A stretch of DNA of 64,000 nt, taken from positions 806,001 to 870,000 of the forward strand of contig JAHGAU010000012.1 of the NCBI GenBank assembly GCA_019925105.1, in the 5' to 3' direction. Below the pieces are notes generated by a model. It was given only the letters and a program-made list of their open reading frames with translations. It did not search any database and had not been told where the DNA came from. The stretch is from Niebla homalea. Lineage: Eukaryota; Ascomycota; Lecanoromycetes; Lecanorales; Ramalinaceae. Position 1 is the stretch's first letter; every line of letters starts with the position of its first letter. Positions 34,451 to 46,900 of this stretch are shown here, one piece after another. Position numbers and translations under genes: made by a program.

Positions 34451-36552
34451 TTATGACAACCATCTGGAGTATGCCCATCTAATACGGTCCACCACTCGGA
34501 TCTGTCTGTCGATGCCCGTTCGAAGATCGACCAAGTCGTGAACCTCTTCTAGGAACTCGTTGTAGATCGCTCCAGGTAGAATCCGATGAGCTCGCTGACG
34601 CAGGACGTGGACTTCGCACAAGAGCAAGCCATGCTCTTTATACGACAGCATACCGTTATTGGCCGGTGTTGCGGCGCTGAGGATCCGATCAATGTTTCTC
34701 AACGGTCGAAGCATACTTGTCTGTTGCTCACTCTGCGATCTGTATCTGCGTCCAGAGAAGAAGCCACTGAGCCAGCGCCCGATCCCCAAACATACCAAGA
34801 TTCCTGGTGTGAGTCCGACAAATCCAAACACAAGCTCCTGACTCTTCAACAGATTGTCAATACCGCCAAGCGCGACCTCAACATCAACTTTGGTTTTTTG
34901 GATCTGAATCAGTAACGCTCGTATGAAGTCGCCCCGCACCGTCCCCCAGATCGGCCTTTTGAGATCTTTCTCGTATGCTTTGAGGACTGGAGTGAGATCG
35001 CCTTCCTTGACCTTCATCCGCACTTGAGCAATCTCAGCTTCTGTGAGCCGGGTGCCCGAAGCGTTGTCTGGGTTGTCGATGGCAAAGTCCACCACCATGC
35101 GCTCCAAGCTGGCTTTGTCTCCTTGCAGGCTTTCTCTGCTCATCAGTGCAATTTCGCTATCCTTGTCATGGCGGATAGTCCCAATGACCTTCTTCACAGG
35201 CTCGACGACCCAATTGTACCAAAAGTCGATGGTTGTAGCGCCCAAGTCTTGGATCCACTGCCTGATTTCTGCTCTTCTGTTCACCAGGATCCGCAGAAGG
35301 GTGCTCGAGGACAGAACCAGCACCAATCCTGGTAGCCAGTATCGGATTAGACTCGCCGGCCTGCCATAGTCTGCAACAAGCCTTTCCGAGGCCGCAATGT
35401 GGCTAGGAAGCTGCTTATCGAGAATTTGCTGCAGTCTGAGAGCGAGCCCGACGGGCGTGGAAGAGTCTTCCGATGCCTGTGAATGTCCATTCTCCTCATC
35501 GACATTCATAAACACAGTCTCCTCGAAATCCGCTGGCCGCATCTCGAGCGCGGTGATATAACGAAGGATGGACTCCATCAGGGTGACACTCTTGGAGACG
35601 ACCATTTTCCATTCGTCACTATCCTCACTTGATGCGGTCTTGGATGAAATGGAGCCCTCGTCTCTAGTATCAAACATCATCCCCTCGTCCATCAGGACAC
35701 CAAGCCCACTGGCACTCATCTCACGGAGCCTCTTCAAATGCTTGACCTTTGATTTGGCTTCCATTTGACACCGAGTGAATGGGGTCATGATTTTCGACTG
35801 GACATCTGACAGTGATCTTTCACGAACGCTTTCCTTCACCAGACCATAGAATCGCCGCCAACTGTCCGACCAGGAGTTGGTCTTCACATCTGCATCTTCG
35901 GCACCTTCGGTGTTAGAGTTCAGCTGCTGCAACTTGTTTCGAGCGTCTTGATAGATGTCAGTGGTCCATACCCATAGCCTGATGGGCGATGTCTGGACCG
36001 TGTATAGCCCGGTGTATCTCGTGGATCCGAGCACCTCATTCCAGTAATAGATGTCACTACTCAGCGGGATTGTCTGATCGAGGAGTAGGTTGAGTACCAA
36101 GCCGTAAGCTTGGGTTGCCGCCTTGCTGACCAGCAGCCATTGCAAATCCAACTCCTGAGCAGACGATGACCTGGGGTATGACCCGGGATTTCCCCAATCA
36201 CCCAAATCGCTGTTATGCAAAAGCTCTGCTCCTTCCAATAGGCCTATAAGGGCATCTGGTGGGAGAGCAGCCCGCGCGGAAGATAGAGTCGAAATTGCTT
36301 TGATCGCTGCTTGTAACTTGATGATTCGCTCAATGTTCCCATGCCCAAGTCCGGAGTCGCTCGAATCACTGGAATCGTGCGTCTCGTCTGAGGCGTTATG
36401 CAAGTCTGGTGATGCTGCAGGACTTTCGTGATGCCTCAAAAGCTGTAACTTATCCAACTGGCCATCTATACGCTGCACGTGGCTTGTTGATCATCAGCTG
36501 TTGCTCATCTCATCAGAGCAGGCTACACTACCTACTCCACAACGAACGACAT
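34451..36552 (-). CDS. NCA2: Nca2, mitochondrial outer-membrane protein
   Basis: A 17-nt first exon (36552-36536) joins a long exon (36482-34451) across a 53-nt intron to give 682 residues. The joined start reads MSFVVDHVQRIDGQLDKLQ, which fits the Nca2 N-terminus; the long exon alone has no in-frame ATG at its beginning. Nca2 family blocks are FWYNWVVEPVKKVIGTIRHD, SLERMVVDFAIDN and ELVFGFVGLTPGILV. Hydrophobic segments near the centre (LVLVLSSSTLLRILV) and before the C-terminal third suggest membrane anchoring. In yeast Nca2 affects expression of ATP synthase subunits 6 and 8 and lipid-related outer-membrane functions. The precise role in filamentous fungi is not established. Confidence 0.92.
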
Positions 36553-36963
36553 CCTGTGACTTCCGACCTGAGGAAATCTGAAGCACGCCCGGACACATAG
36601 TATAACACTTGAGGAGGCTTTGGGTGTCACTGCCTTTGCGGTGGCATTTGCGATCTGAATAAAGCTCTGAGACGACCAAAAGAAACTCTTGCCTTTTTCT
36701 GCACGTAAATGTTCCCCAGTCTTGGCGTGCCTAAAAGCCGGCAGGATTCTAGAATTGCCGAACGGGTCCCTGATAAGGCTGAAGAATCAGACCATGCCAT
36801 CGGAATCCAGCTTGCCGACTCCCTTGACCAATCGAAGCTCGTCAGGGCCGCTCCACGCTTGTGAAGGAAAATCGAGAAATTGATTGTTGAACGATTTTCA
36901 ATTCGCATCCTGTCACTGTACATTCACCCAAAACCAAGACTGTTGGACAGGTCTTCAATCAAT
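36553..36963. promoter_or_regulatory. Divergent promoter of NCA2 and ERG25
   Basis: This 411-bp gap lies between the NCA2 start and the presumed ERG25 5' exon. No sterol-regulatory element could be identified with confidence. The ERG25 5' UTR must reach at least to 36964. Confidence 0.45.
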
Positions 36964-38052
36964 ATGTATGTATTCGTCAATCCAACCAAATTGTCTAACC
37001 AATTGACATCTTGTCCGTAACAGGAATTCCACATCCTCCCTATTATCATCGCCCCCCGAAACCTATTGGGGCAACTTTAATGAGATCTCAAAATACAATG
37101 TTCACCTCAATGTTTTTGAGCGACTTTGGGCGGCATGGTACGCGTATATGCAAAACGACGTCCTGGCTACAGGAATCATGTCCTTTTGCATGCACGAGCT
37201 CATCTACTTTGGCCGCTCTTTGCCATGGATGATCATTGATCGCATGCAATGGTTCAATAAGTACAAGATTCAGAATGTTGGTCTCCCCAGCCAATCGATC
37301 ATGCTTACTTGTGGCAAATACTGATGGATATCGCAGCAAAAAATCCCAACAAGGCAAGAACAATGGGCCTGCGCCAGGCTCGTCCTTCTGTCCCACTTCA
37401 CCGTCGAGCTTCCTCAGATTTGGTAAGGCATCTCTCCTCTCGCCTTTCCAGCATCATTCGAACAAGCGACTGACAAGCTCTCGCAAGGCTGTTCCATCCA
37501 ATGGCACAATTTTTCGGCATGCAAACGGGCGTCCCCTTCCCCTCGCTGCTGACAATGGCCTATCAAATCGCCATCTTCTTTGTCCTCGAGGACGCTTGGC
37601 ATTATTGGTCCCACCGCGCACTCCACTGGGGCCCTCTTTACAAGAACATTCACAAGATTCACCATCAATACTCTGCGCCTTTCGGTCTGGCCGCTGAATA
37701 CGCCTCACCTATTGAAGTGATGATCCTCGGTCTTGGCAGTGTTGGGACACCCATTCTATGGTGCGCCATCACGGGTGACTTACACATCCTAACAATGTAC
37801 ATATGGATCGTGGGACGCTTGTTCCAGGCCATAGATGCTCACTCGGGATACGAATTCCCTTGGAGTCTGCACCATGTCTTGCCCTTCTGGGCCGGAGCCC
37901 AACACCACGATGTGCACCACGAGCGGTTCATTGGCAATTATTCGAGTAGCTTCCGCTGGTGGGACTACCTGCTGGACACGGAGTCCGGGCCCGAGGCGGC
38001 CAAGAAGAGGAGAGAGAGGAGGCTTGCACGGGAGGGGAAGAAAGTGCAGTGA
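36964..38052 (+). CDS. ERG25: C-4 methylsterol oxidase Erg25
   Basis: Exons 36964-36965 (the AT of the start codon), 37024-37276, 37337-37422 and 37488-38052 give 301 residues. The start ATG is made by splicing AT to a G after a 58-nt intron, giving [17 protein letters not shown]. The three histidine clusters of the fatty-acid hydroxylase superfamily are present: HRALH (about 155), HKIHH (about 168) and HHDVHH (about 253). Four hydrophobic stretches fit an ER membrane enzyme. Erg25 oxidises the C-4 methyl groups of 4,4-dimethylzymosterol in ergosterol synthesis, using di-iron and O2. No other in-frame ATG precedes NSTSS; the next in-frame Met lies about 50 codons downstream, after conserved residues. 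Confidence 0.92.
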
Positions 38053-38407
38053 TGGACGAGTCGGCAAGGTCATTTTGAATTATGGCATGGCATGTCATCG
38101 CGAAAACCCTGGAATCATGCTCATGAACATTTCAAGAGTCTTGAAGCTCATTCAAGTGAACATGTACAGACTTGACGCCCGCCTATGAACCCACAGAGAC
38201 GTTCCTATACTACCCTATTGGCGTTATTGGGAGGTGTTATTCTATGTGATAGACTGAGGCTTATAGAGTGCTCGTGACGGGTAGAGTGCCGGTCTCTAAA
38301 GAACTAATGAAATAGATTTCAATCCATATCAAAGTCACCCACTACCACCCTACGCCTTGTGCCGCCCTAATACGTTTTCCTCACCAACACAAGTGATCCA
38401 ACTTCAC
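38053..38407. other. Convergent gap between ERG25 and the pterin dehydratase gene
   Basis: This 355-bp region holds the two 3' ends. Nothing further is recognisable. Confidence 0.45.
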
Positions 38408-39381
38408 TCACCCCTTCCCCTTCTGCCCGGAACAACTCATCGTCTCCTCCCCATCTTCAACCTCCCCATGCACCTTTGCCTGCTCATCACAATATTCAGC
38501 CATCTCCAAATCCTTGATGGTGAGACCTTCCGGCTTGTGTGTCGTCCATGTGATGGTGGTGCGGTTGAAGGACTATAGAAAGGTCAATCCGATCTGACTA
38601 AGGGTGATTGAGGTGTGTATTGATGAGTAGCAGAAACGAGAAGGGAAAAGCCACTGGGGGAGAAGTACTCACGTTGGTCCATTCAGGGTGATGTTTTGCT
38701 TTCTTACATTGCTCGGCTATTGTATTCATGAAAGCCTGTGGATGGGATCAGGGTCAGCTATGATTTGGATCAGGTATGCTTGATAGTACTCGTTCACGGA
38801 AGTGCTTCAAGGGGGGCACATTCACAAGTAGCATAACCGTTGGACATCTGAAAATGCCTCCATAAGTGAGAAACGAGGGTGTTAGATCTTCTGTCCGCGT
38901 CCCCCTCATCCACCACTCTTTATCATCGTTTTCTAGAAATCTCAGATCACTCCCCCTCAATCCCTCCAGACAATTTCGAAAGGAAAGTGGAAAACCTTAC
39001 CCACGTCTCCCTAAACGTCCTGAACCTCACATCCCTCCTCACTCCCTTGCCCCCCACTGCCAATTCCCAACTCCGCCCTCCTTTCGCCTTACCATTCAGC
39101 AGCCTCTCCAACCGTTGCCTCAGCTCATCGCGACTGATCTCCGCTTCTTCTTTCCCCGGCCTAGGGGGGATGACTGCGAATACGCCTGAGTCCAACGCAG
39201 CTTCGGAAGGGCTGGAGGGAAGGTGGCTGACGTTGGGGGCGGTGGACATTTTGATAGATGATGTGTTGTAATGATGTTTAGCGTAAGTGAACCGGGGAAG
39301 TCTTGAAGGTCTTGATGGTCTGAAGGAGAAATGATGAAGGTGGGTGACAGGTCTAGAGCACAAGCGGGGGATTCGTGGCAT
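38408..39381 (-). CDS. Pterin-4a-carbinolamine dehydratase
   Basis: Exons 39381-39001, 38735-38673 and 38572-38408 give about 202 residues; a second in-frame ATG at 39249 gives about 158. The core has FRTFRETW, AFMNTIAEQCKKAKHHPEW and NRTTITWTTHKPEGLTIKD. The KHHPEW histidines are the catalytic pair of the PCBD family, which dehydrates 4a-hydroxytetrahydropterin during pterin cofactor recycling. The 44 residues before the second Met are rich in Arg, Pro, Ser and His with no acidic residue (MPRIPRLCSRPV...), as in a mitochondrial presequence. A third start further upstream (39585) is possible but unlikely. The C-terminal Gly/Lys tail is not part of the domain. Confidence 0.9.
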
Positions 39382-39552
39382 ATCATCCGTGGGGGAAATA
39401 AATGTGCAGGAAAGGGTAAGTTCAGATATTGGACGAGGACTAAAGAGATTCGGGTAGGATGCGTGGACATAGTTACTGTCTTCTTGGACGGGATATGAAA
39501 CAACTATCCTAGGGATGACCATTGGCGCTCTTACATTATGATGTATATTCGT

Positions 39553-40778
39553 AGCATTACGAGTGTACGCCCGGCGGCTCTTCATTACGAAAGCCGCTCG
39601 ATGGGTTGACTAGACCATCGTCCTCGCAGCAGTAGCATTCTCTATGCCTGATTGTCTTGGATTGAACGGCTGATATTATCATAGAAGCTTCGGACGATCA
39701 TAGGTGCCGGTTTGGACTTCACAGAAGTTCATTATGGGTTCGGACGACAATACTATCTCAATGACCACCAGATCCGAGAGGGCAAGATATACAGCTACGG
39801 CGAATGGATTCAGACCTTCTTTACACTGATGATCGCCAAAGTATCACTATTTTCGTTGCTGCTGCGAATCTCGCCTAGCAAGCATATCGTAAGACCGATT
39901 CAGGCTCTCATCGCATCCCTGATCGTCCTCCAATGTCGTGTTGTCCCTTCTCTGGATCTTACAATGCATCCCTGATCATCATAGCACAAGCCAGTACGTG
40001 AGTTCCCACTGAGCAGTTCATACGGATGAACTTGCTTGTTTCAAGTTATCTCTATTATCTCGGATTTCATCCGCGTGTACGCAATGTCCAAATCAAGATG
40101 TGGCAAAAGATCCTCTTGTGTGGTCTCATGGCATTAGGGCTCTTGTAAGTCCCACATTGTCTTCCCAGTAGAAAGCTAGCCCCACGCTCGTCACCTGGGC
40201 TGGTTCATCTGCTAGGACTGCGACGAGTTGCATAATGCGTACGGTGATGAATTGGCAGAACGATCATGCGGATCAGACATGTGCCTCATCCCCACAAACC
40301 CTCTTGCACAGTGTTACGCGCTAATATGGCCCAGGGTTGGTGTCGATAATTTCATGTGGCGAACGTAAGCCCCCGTAGCACCATCTTCCTCAGTTGAAAA
40401 GCGAGCGATGATTCTGACTCCACCTCCAGCGCCGAAGTGAACATCGGTATCGCAGCGGCCTGCATGCCCACCTTACTCCCCATCCATCGCCTTCTGCGCG
40501 ACAAAATATCCTCGGCGCGCCAGAGCTCCCGTTCGCGCTCCGGTGGTCTCTTCACCCGTTTCTTCGCCAGCCTGGCGGGTAACAGTGGCAGCAGTAGCGC
40601 CTCGCGGTCGCTGCCGTCGTTCTGGAAAACCTCGTCAGCGCGCAAACAGAGTGCGACTTCCGACGCTCCCCTGGAGGCTCCAGCCGCGATCCATCATCCC
40701 TTCACCAAGGTTCAGGGTCCGAGTGATGAGGATGTGGAGATGCAGATGGAACCGACGCAGACACGGGACACCACGTGA
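39553..40778 (+). pseudogene. Decayed rhodopsin-like (SAT4-type) integral membrane protein
   Basis: Remnants of a fungal multi-TM protein family (rhodopsin-domain/SAT4) lie in order on the plus strand. They are a TM segment near 39553-39640 (RLFITKAARWVD, stop, TIVLAAVAFSM), a block at 39710-39930 (DFTEVHYGFGRQYYLNDHQI ... FTLMIAKVSLFSLLLRIS), a TM at 40050-40145 (VQIKMWQKILLCGLMALGL), MNWQNDHADQT near 40250 and VNIGIAAACMPTLLP near 40440. At least one in-frame TAG falls where the family has Trp, and a one-base shift separates ISDFIRVYA from VQIKMW. The 5' end is missing or overlaps the dehydratase gene. Introns explain some gaps but not the stop. Transcription and function are unlikely but not excluded. 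Confidence 0.7.
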
Positions 40779-40992
40779 GGCAGTGATTCGAGGCATAGAT
40801 TAGAGCGAGGAATCGGTAATAGGAATGAGGCAACGGTATGATTACAGCAGTTCGACGTCAAGTACGCTAATCAAGACTTGATTCGTATTGGGCCAGGCCA
40901 TCAAAAGACCTGGTTGACGTCTCGAACCGTTCAAAGACTCAAACCATACGGCTTCTTTGATAATGTAATCATGTTTATACTTCTCGAACGGA

Positions 40993-43900
40993 TTAGAAAA
41001 AAGCACACCACCCTATGTACATGCTCGCTAGCTTGAATGGGTCTGTAGCTTGCTCGATCAGTAGATCCACATATCCCTCCACGCTGAGCGGTACACTTTC
41101 GCCCGGCACCATGCCCTGGACCTTGTTTCGAACACTCTCCAGCACCCCCTCAGGTGTATCCGGCACCTTGGGATTCTGCCTCTTCTTCTTCCCGATGAAA
41201 TCCGTGGTGGGATCATACAAGAACGTCTCCAATATCGTCATCAACGTGTCCTCGTGCTGTCTCAGGATCCGATTCGTGAGCTCGCAGCTCTTCCGAAACG
41301 GTCCCTCGCACTTGTAGGCGCCAAACGCATCTACCATGTTCTGCGTGAGTCGGAAAGGGACCAGCTCAGGTTTCTCGAATGTGAGACCTTTATCGAAGAG
41401 GCAGTTGAAGTCCACGTGGAATGTGCCGCCATTGCCTTCTTCGAACAGGATGTTCTCCCCATGACGGTCCCCAAGGCCGAGGACATGGCCCACAATGGAC
41501 ATGACCGCGCAGGAGCGCGTGTAGCGGAGACGAGCGGTGAACCACGACCCCGGCTCCGGGAACATCTCGACAAACCACTCGTGAAAGACGGGAGGAAAAT
41601 GAGGGATGATTTGATTCGTGTAGATGTGGAGCTTGTTGGGCGCGGAAATGGACTCCGTGAGCTGCATACGCAATTCGCTATAGTTGATGGAGACGCTCTT
41701 CTGCTTGTAGCTATTCAAAAGGATTTCACGAAGGGTCTTCAGGTTGTCGACCCATTCGATGAGGCCACACTCTTCGTTCAAAGGTGTGACCGCGTAGGTC
41801 TTGATGTACAAGCGCCGTTGGGAAGACTCCCCGTCTTTTTTGAGGGCACGGTTGATCATGGTATTGAATTCCATGAGTCGCTGGTCCTTGCGGAGGTCGT
41901 CCTTGGGCTTGCAGAGTAGTGCGTATACATGTCCGTCTGAGCCTCGGATGCTGATCTTCCGGGGCCTTTGCAGAGAATTGAGGACCAAGACATCGTCAAG
42001 GAAGGCCGAGATGTGGATGTAATCGCTCGCATTGAAAGCCTTGTGCTGTTTCATCTGCCTGTTATCCACCGTAGGTAAGCTAGCGGTAAGACATCTTTCA
42101 ATCGGCATGGCCAGCCTTGATGGCGCCGTCTTGTGATTGAAGCCAAGGTCTTTTGTAATACTAAGGTTGGCTGGCTTGCCTTGAGTATCACCCTCGCAGA
42201 CATGCAGCAGCTGATCAGACAGCTTCTGCCCTTGTGCGACGAGTGTTTTCAGCTCTGTACCCGCGGTATCTATCTTTGACCTGCGAGCCATATCAAGCGT
42301 CTTCGTCATGCAAGCAACGCCACGGTTAGCTCTATCTTTCGATGAAGATTTCACCATGGCCAGGAGAGTCCATAATGATTGAGGTGTGTGCTGCATGACG
42401 ACCTTGGCAATTATCTCCACCAGCAAGTTGAACACGTTTTGGTTCGGATGGCATATGCGAGCAACCAATTGGGGTAAGGCAGTGTAGAATGCCCAAGCCG
42501 GGAGGCGGTCAATGTATTTCTTCATGGCCAAATTGGTGGCATTCATGATCTTGCGACGATTTGCCATGGTTTGAGAACGAAAGGCCTCTTCGTTGCCGTA
42601 TTTCGGATCGACTGGTCTCTCTGTATCGGCTCCAAGATCCAGCCATAGCGTCAATACCCTTGGCATCGTCTGGTAAATGTATTTTGCACCGAACGCTATC
42701 GAGCGGAGGTAGTTCTCAATGACCAGTTTTGCCGCCTCGCCAGAAAGAAAGTATTGATTCTGTTTACTGGGCGGCTTGTTCTTTTCAGATTCCAGGATCT
42801 TATTGTAGTGCTTCCCAAGGTGATAGTGTCCCCTTTCCCATCGGTTGTGGGCGTCGACAGCCTTCATGTACTGGGCGACGATAGCGTCTGATTGGGTTTG
42901 TCCAGCCTTGTCGATCCACTTGGCTAGCAAAAGATGCGCTCTAGCTTTGGGTGGGTTTTGTTTCCTGCCTGATTCGTTGGTCATCATCGACTCCTCTGTA
43001 GCGAATGAGTCGTAGGACTGGAACGCGTTGGCCGTGATCGCGCCCTCGAGGCTTTGTATGGCCTTACGATGGCTTCCTTCATTCCATAGCAGGCGCGAAT
43101 GCTCTATCTTGGCTGACGCGTCTCCAAGTCGAGACGCTTGAAGTACGGCATGGAATGCCTGCTGGGAAAAGCCTGCCTTACGAGCTAGCTTCGCGCTCGC
43201 CATCCAGGCTGCCGCGACATCCAGGTTGGAGAAGTCTCGCCTGAACCCATTAAACATCAGGCTTCAGGATGGAAGGCGGATACGTACTTCGAGAGCTGCA
43301 TGATAGCTCGCCTGAGGCCTAGGATATACTGTTTGTCTGATACAAAGGGCCCAAGCACTTCCAGCCGCTGTTTCAGCGAGCTCAGGACAGCAGCCTTCTT
43401 GGTATCATCTTGCTTCCCAATGCCGCTCAGAGCTTCTATTTCAGATATTACATGGAAATGTAACATGGATTCGCGGCACTCCTGCAGAGAAGCGGTGGAT
43501 GTTGGAGATAGACTATTCGCAGTCATCGTTTGGAGATTCTCAATCACGTCTTGAAATGCTGCACTGTCTTCGCTGTGGAGAGCAAGAATCGACCGACCAA
43601 CACCGAGGTTGAAATCTCCACTTGCTTGGTATCGGTCAACATAAGTACTCAGCTTGCCCCATTTACCCGTAACCCAGGAGGCCTCGGCAGCAAAGGAGAG
43701 CGTACGAGTATCGTTGACTGAAGGTCCAAAAGCGTCGATCTGGTTGAGGATGGCATCTGCTAGTATTAGTGGGGTATTGCCCGTCACCTCTTGGACTTGC
43801 CTTACCATATTGACCAGAACCCTTGAGACTGAGGAGAAGATTTTGCTGCAAGTCCAAATCATGCGGACTTTCAGAAAGCAACGTCTCGTACCAGCTCTGA

Positions 43901-46900
43901 GCCGCTGACCACCTCCCGGTCTTCCTGTCTTGTAAAATCTGCTGCTCTATGCCAAGACTATCCAAATGAGTAGAGATGCCCTCTATGCCGTCGGGTTCAT
44001 CAATCTGTGTATAAATCTCTTGGAGCCGTTCATATAATGACTGTTTGTCAAGCAACTGATCGGGGTTGATGTTCCGCTGCTCTTGCTGTCGAATGTATTG
44101 CTCCCAATGATACAAGGCACGTGCATAAGACTTGCACTCAACAGCTCTTCGAGAAATGGTGTCCGCTGGTATCTGACTTAGTACTGCATCAACGCTGGAA
44201 ATTTGAATAGCATCTCGCTCCAAGTCAGCCTCGGACGCTACCCTGCTTGCTCTAGACCCCGGTGTCTTTAGGTTCAGCATCTCCCTCTTCTTCTCTTGCA
44301 TCCATCTCGATAGATAGTCCAGGATTTCGAAAATACTCTATTGAAGATGTCAGTGTCTACTTACAACCTTCAAACACATCGCAGGACACCCGTACCTGAC
44401 TACATGAGATAAGATTGTTCTTGGCTGAAGTGGTTTGAGGTAAGGGCTGAGAGAGGACGCTGAGGATTTCTTGAGTGACGTCTTGCCTGTCCTGGTCATT
44501 ACCTTCCACCACAGCATTCAGAGCTGCATATGGCAATAAAAAGCTTGCTATCGAGGCATCCTGCAGGCGGATAATCCTGCTGAGCACGTCGAAGATTTGC
44601 CGCAGCATTGCCTCTCCAGCATCTTTCTTCAAGAGGTCGAAAGTCAAAGTTCGAAGCCACTGTCCATGAGAAGCGGAGACGGTATGAACTGGATACTGAG
44701 ATGGTGCTTGCGGTACCCCCGCTGTGACGAAGTATCTGGAACGGAGGAATGGTGTCAGCACCGCTCTAATCGACTCTGGAAGGTTTTGCCATCGATAGTA
44801 ATTGGCATCTACCGGTGCTTCACGGGACCTTGGCCTCATCGCTGAATCGAAGTCACCAATCGCTAGAAGCTCTTGCATTGCATACGCCAGGAATCCCTGA
44901 TTTCTCGAGTTCGTGGCGGATAGGAAAGATTTCACCAGGACCTCCTGCATGAAAAAAATGATGAAATTGCGAATCTCATCATCCTTGGAAAAATTGGAGA
45001 GAACCAAATGATCCTTTTGCTCCCGAATAACCTCGATGCGCGTTGGATCGAGACATCCGATCATGCCCAGACAGCGAGCACACAAGATCGCCATCGCTGA
45101 GCTTGAGTTGCTGAAGAGGACTGAAGTGTCCAGTAAAGCACGAGTCAGCCGGCTTACCACAGGATCAGGCTGTTCACTGGTTGCAGTCTCGTGAAGGAAT
45201 GACTGCTCCTTCTCCAGATAATCTGCAAGTTCTGTGAGGGCTCTTAACACTACTATCAGATTTTCACTCCGACAACGCTCGCAGAATGCTTCGAAATGGT
45301 GCTTCACGTCCATCCTGTCTTTGATAGCTTTCAGCTCGCCCTCATACTTGGAGAGTAGCTTTACAGGCTCCAAAGATGGCAGCGTATGAATGACGTCCTT
45401 GATGGTTGATGAATGGAACTTCAGCAGATTGCCCACCATATCACATGCCCTACCTTGCACTATTGACCCAAAATACTCCCAGAATTGCACGATGAGGGCA
45501 AAAGTGGGATCAATGAGAGGGGCCAAATCGTCATTCGAAAGCGACTCCATCATCTCAATCCAAGCTTGGAAGCCTTCGTCAGCCAATTCGGCGTTCTCGA
45601 TCGCTGAACGCAAGCAGGCACATATCTGTGGACAGGGTGAGTCTCCATTGATGACATACATGAGGCCTTACACGTACCTGTGGTAAGCCGCTCCTAACGT
45701 GACTCTTCGCAAGTGTAATCATTTCCCGCATGGCTTTCAGGCATCGAAGTTTGTCTAGAAGCGGTTGCGCTCCTTTACCGTCATTGATCGTATCTGCGAG
45801 AAGGGCCATAATCCCAAGGACATGATTGTGGAAGAAAGGCCCAAGCGTATCATGCCTGCGACTTCCGCGGCTAGATGAAGGTTTTCCGTGGGTGACATTT
45901 GCAAGAAATCGAAGAGCGTCATGCGTCTGACTCAACATTCAGCATGCTACGGTGCAGTTCATCAGGTCATCTCACCATCGTTCGCTTCGGCTCATCACGC
46001 TCTCCTGCGATTTTCAGAAGTTCGGCCGCGGTAGCTTGAGGCTCGGATTTGAGTAATTCTGCACAGTCAACATTCCGAAAGTCTGGGCTGATGGAATTTA
46101 GAATCCCAACAACAAGACCCTCGACGTCTGAAGATGCTTGCATGAGGATCTGTGACAGTATGGCTGCCATGTTACTGTGTTCCCTGCAAAGCTCTATTAC
46201 AGTTTGTTGGGTAGCATCAGCAATCCGTTGAACGATATCCTGATTTTTCCTGAGAACGAAATGAGGAACAGTATGAACCTGTGTCAATACCAGAAAATCG
46301 GTTACGCTCATCGCCAAAAGGTCTGAAATCTGCTGAGCGGTCTGAGGACGTCGAGAAAGCTCCTGAACCACGGTGATTGAGATTACCCGCCAATAAGGAG
46401 TGAACAATTTCATTGCGGTAAATGGCGAATGAGTAGAGATCATTTGTAACTACAGCTTCATCAGCTTTGCCCTCGCTGGTTTTTACTAGCATACCTCATC
46501 AAAGGCAACGTTGCAGAGCAGGGCGTTGCTATGTCCTAGGTACTGAACCAGTCTGTTTAAGGCTAAACACAACTCGTCGCCATCTCCAATAGTGCTACAC
46601 TGATTCAGCCAACCGATTGTCAGGTGGTAACTAGAATACTCAATCACCGTGCGATCACGCCCCAAGCCAGGATACACGTCTCTTGTATAGCCAGTCCTCC
46701 TTGATCAGAAAGATTACGAAGATACTCCAAGGCTACCCGTTGGTTCCTAAGCCTAAGCTCCTCCCCATTATTCCGTCTCAAGAAAACAGCAAGAACACGA
46801 CTTGCATAATCAGCAGAGCCAGGCAAAATAGACTCAGACTGCTCACCCAGCGGCTACTCTGACCTCGCGCACTGAACTACTGAGACCTCCCAGGCATATT

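Noticed and set aside
41254..41919. 221-codon plus-strand ORF under the MEC1 kinase domain
   Set aside because: Antisense to the most conserved part of the kinase; no independent support.
46595..46846. Two apparent compensating frameshifts in MEC1
   Set aside because: Introns of 46 nt (46801-46846) and 53 nt (46595-46647) with GT..AG ends and good branch sites restore a single frame and give family-like protein sequence.
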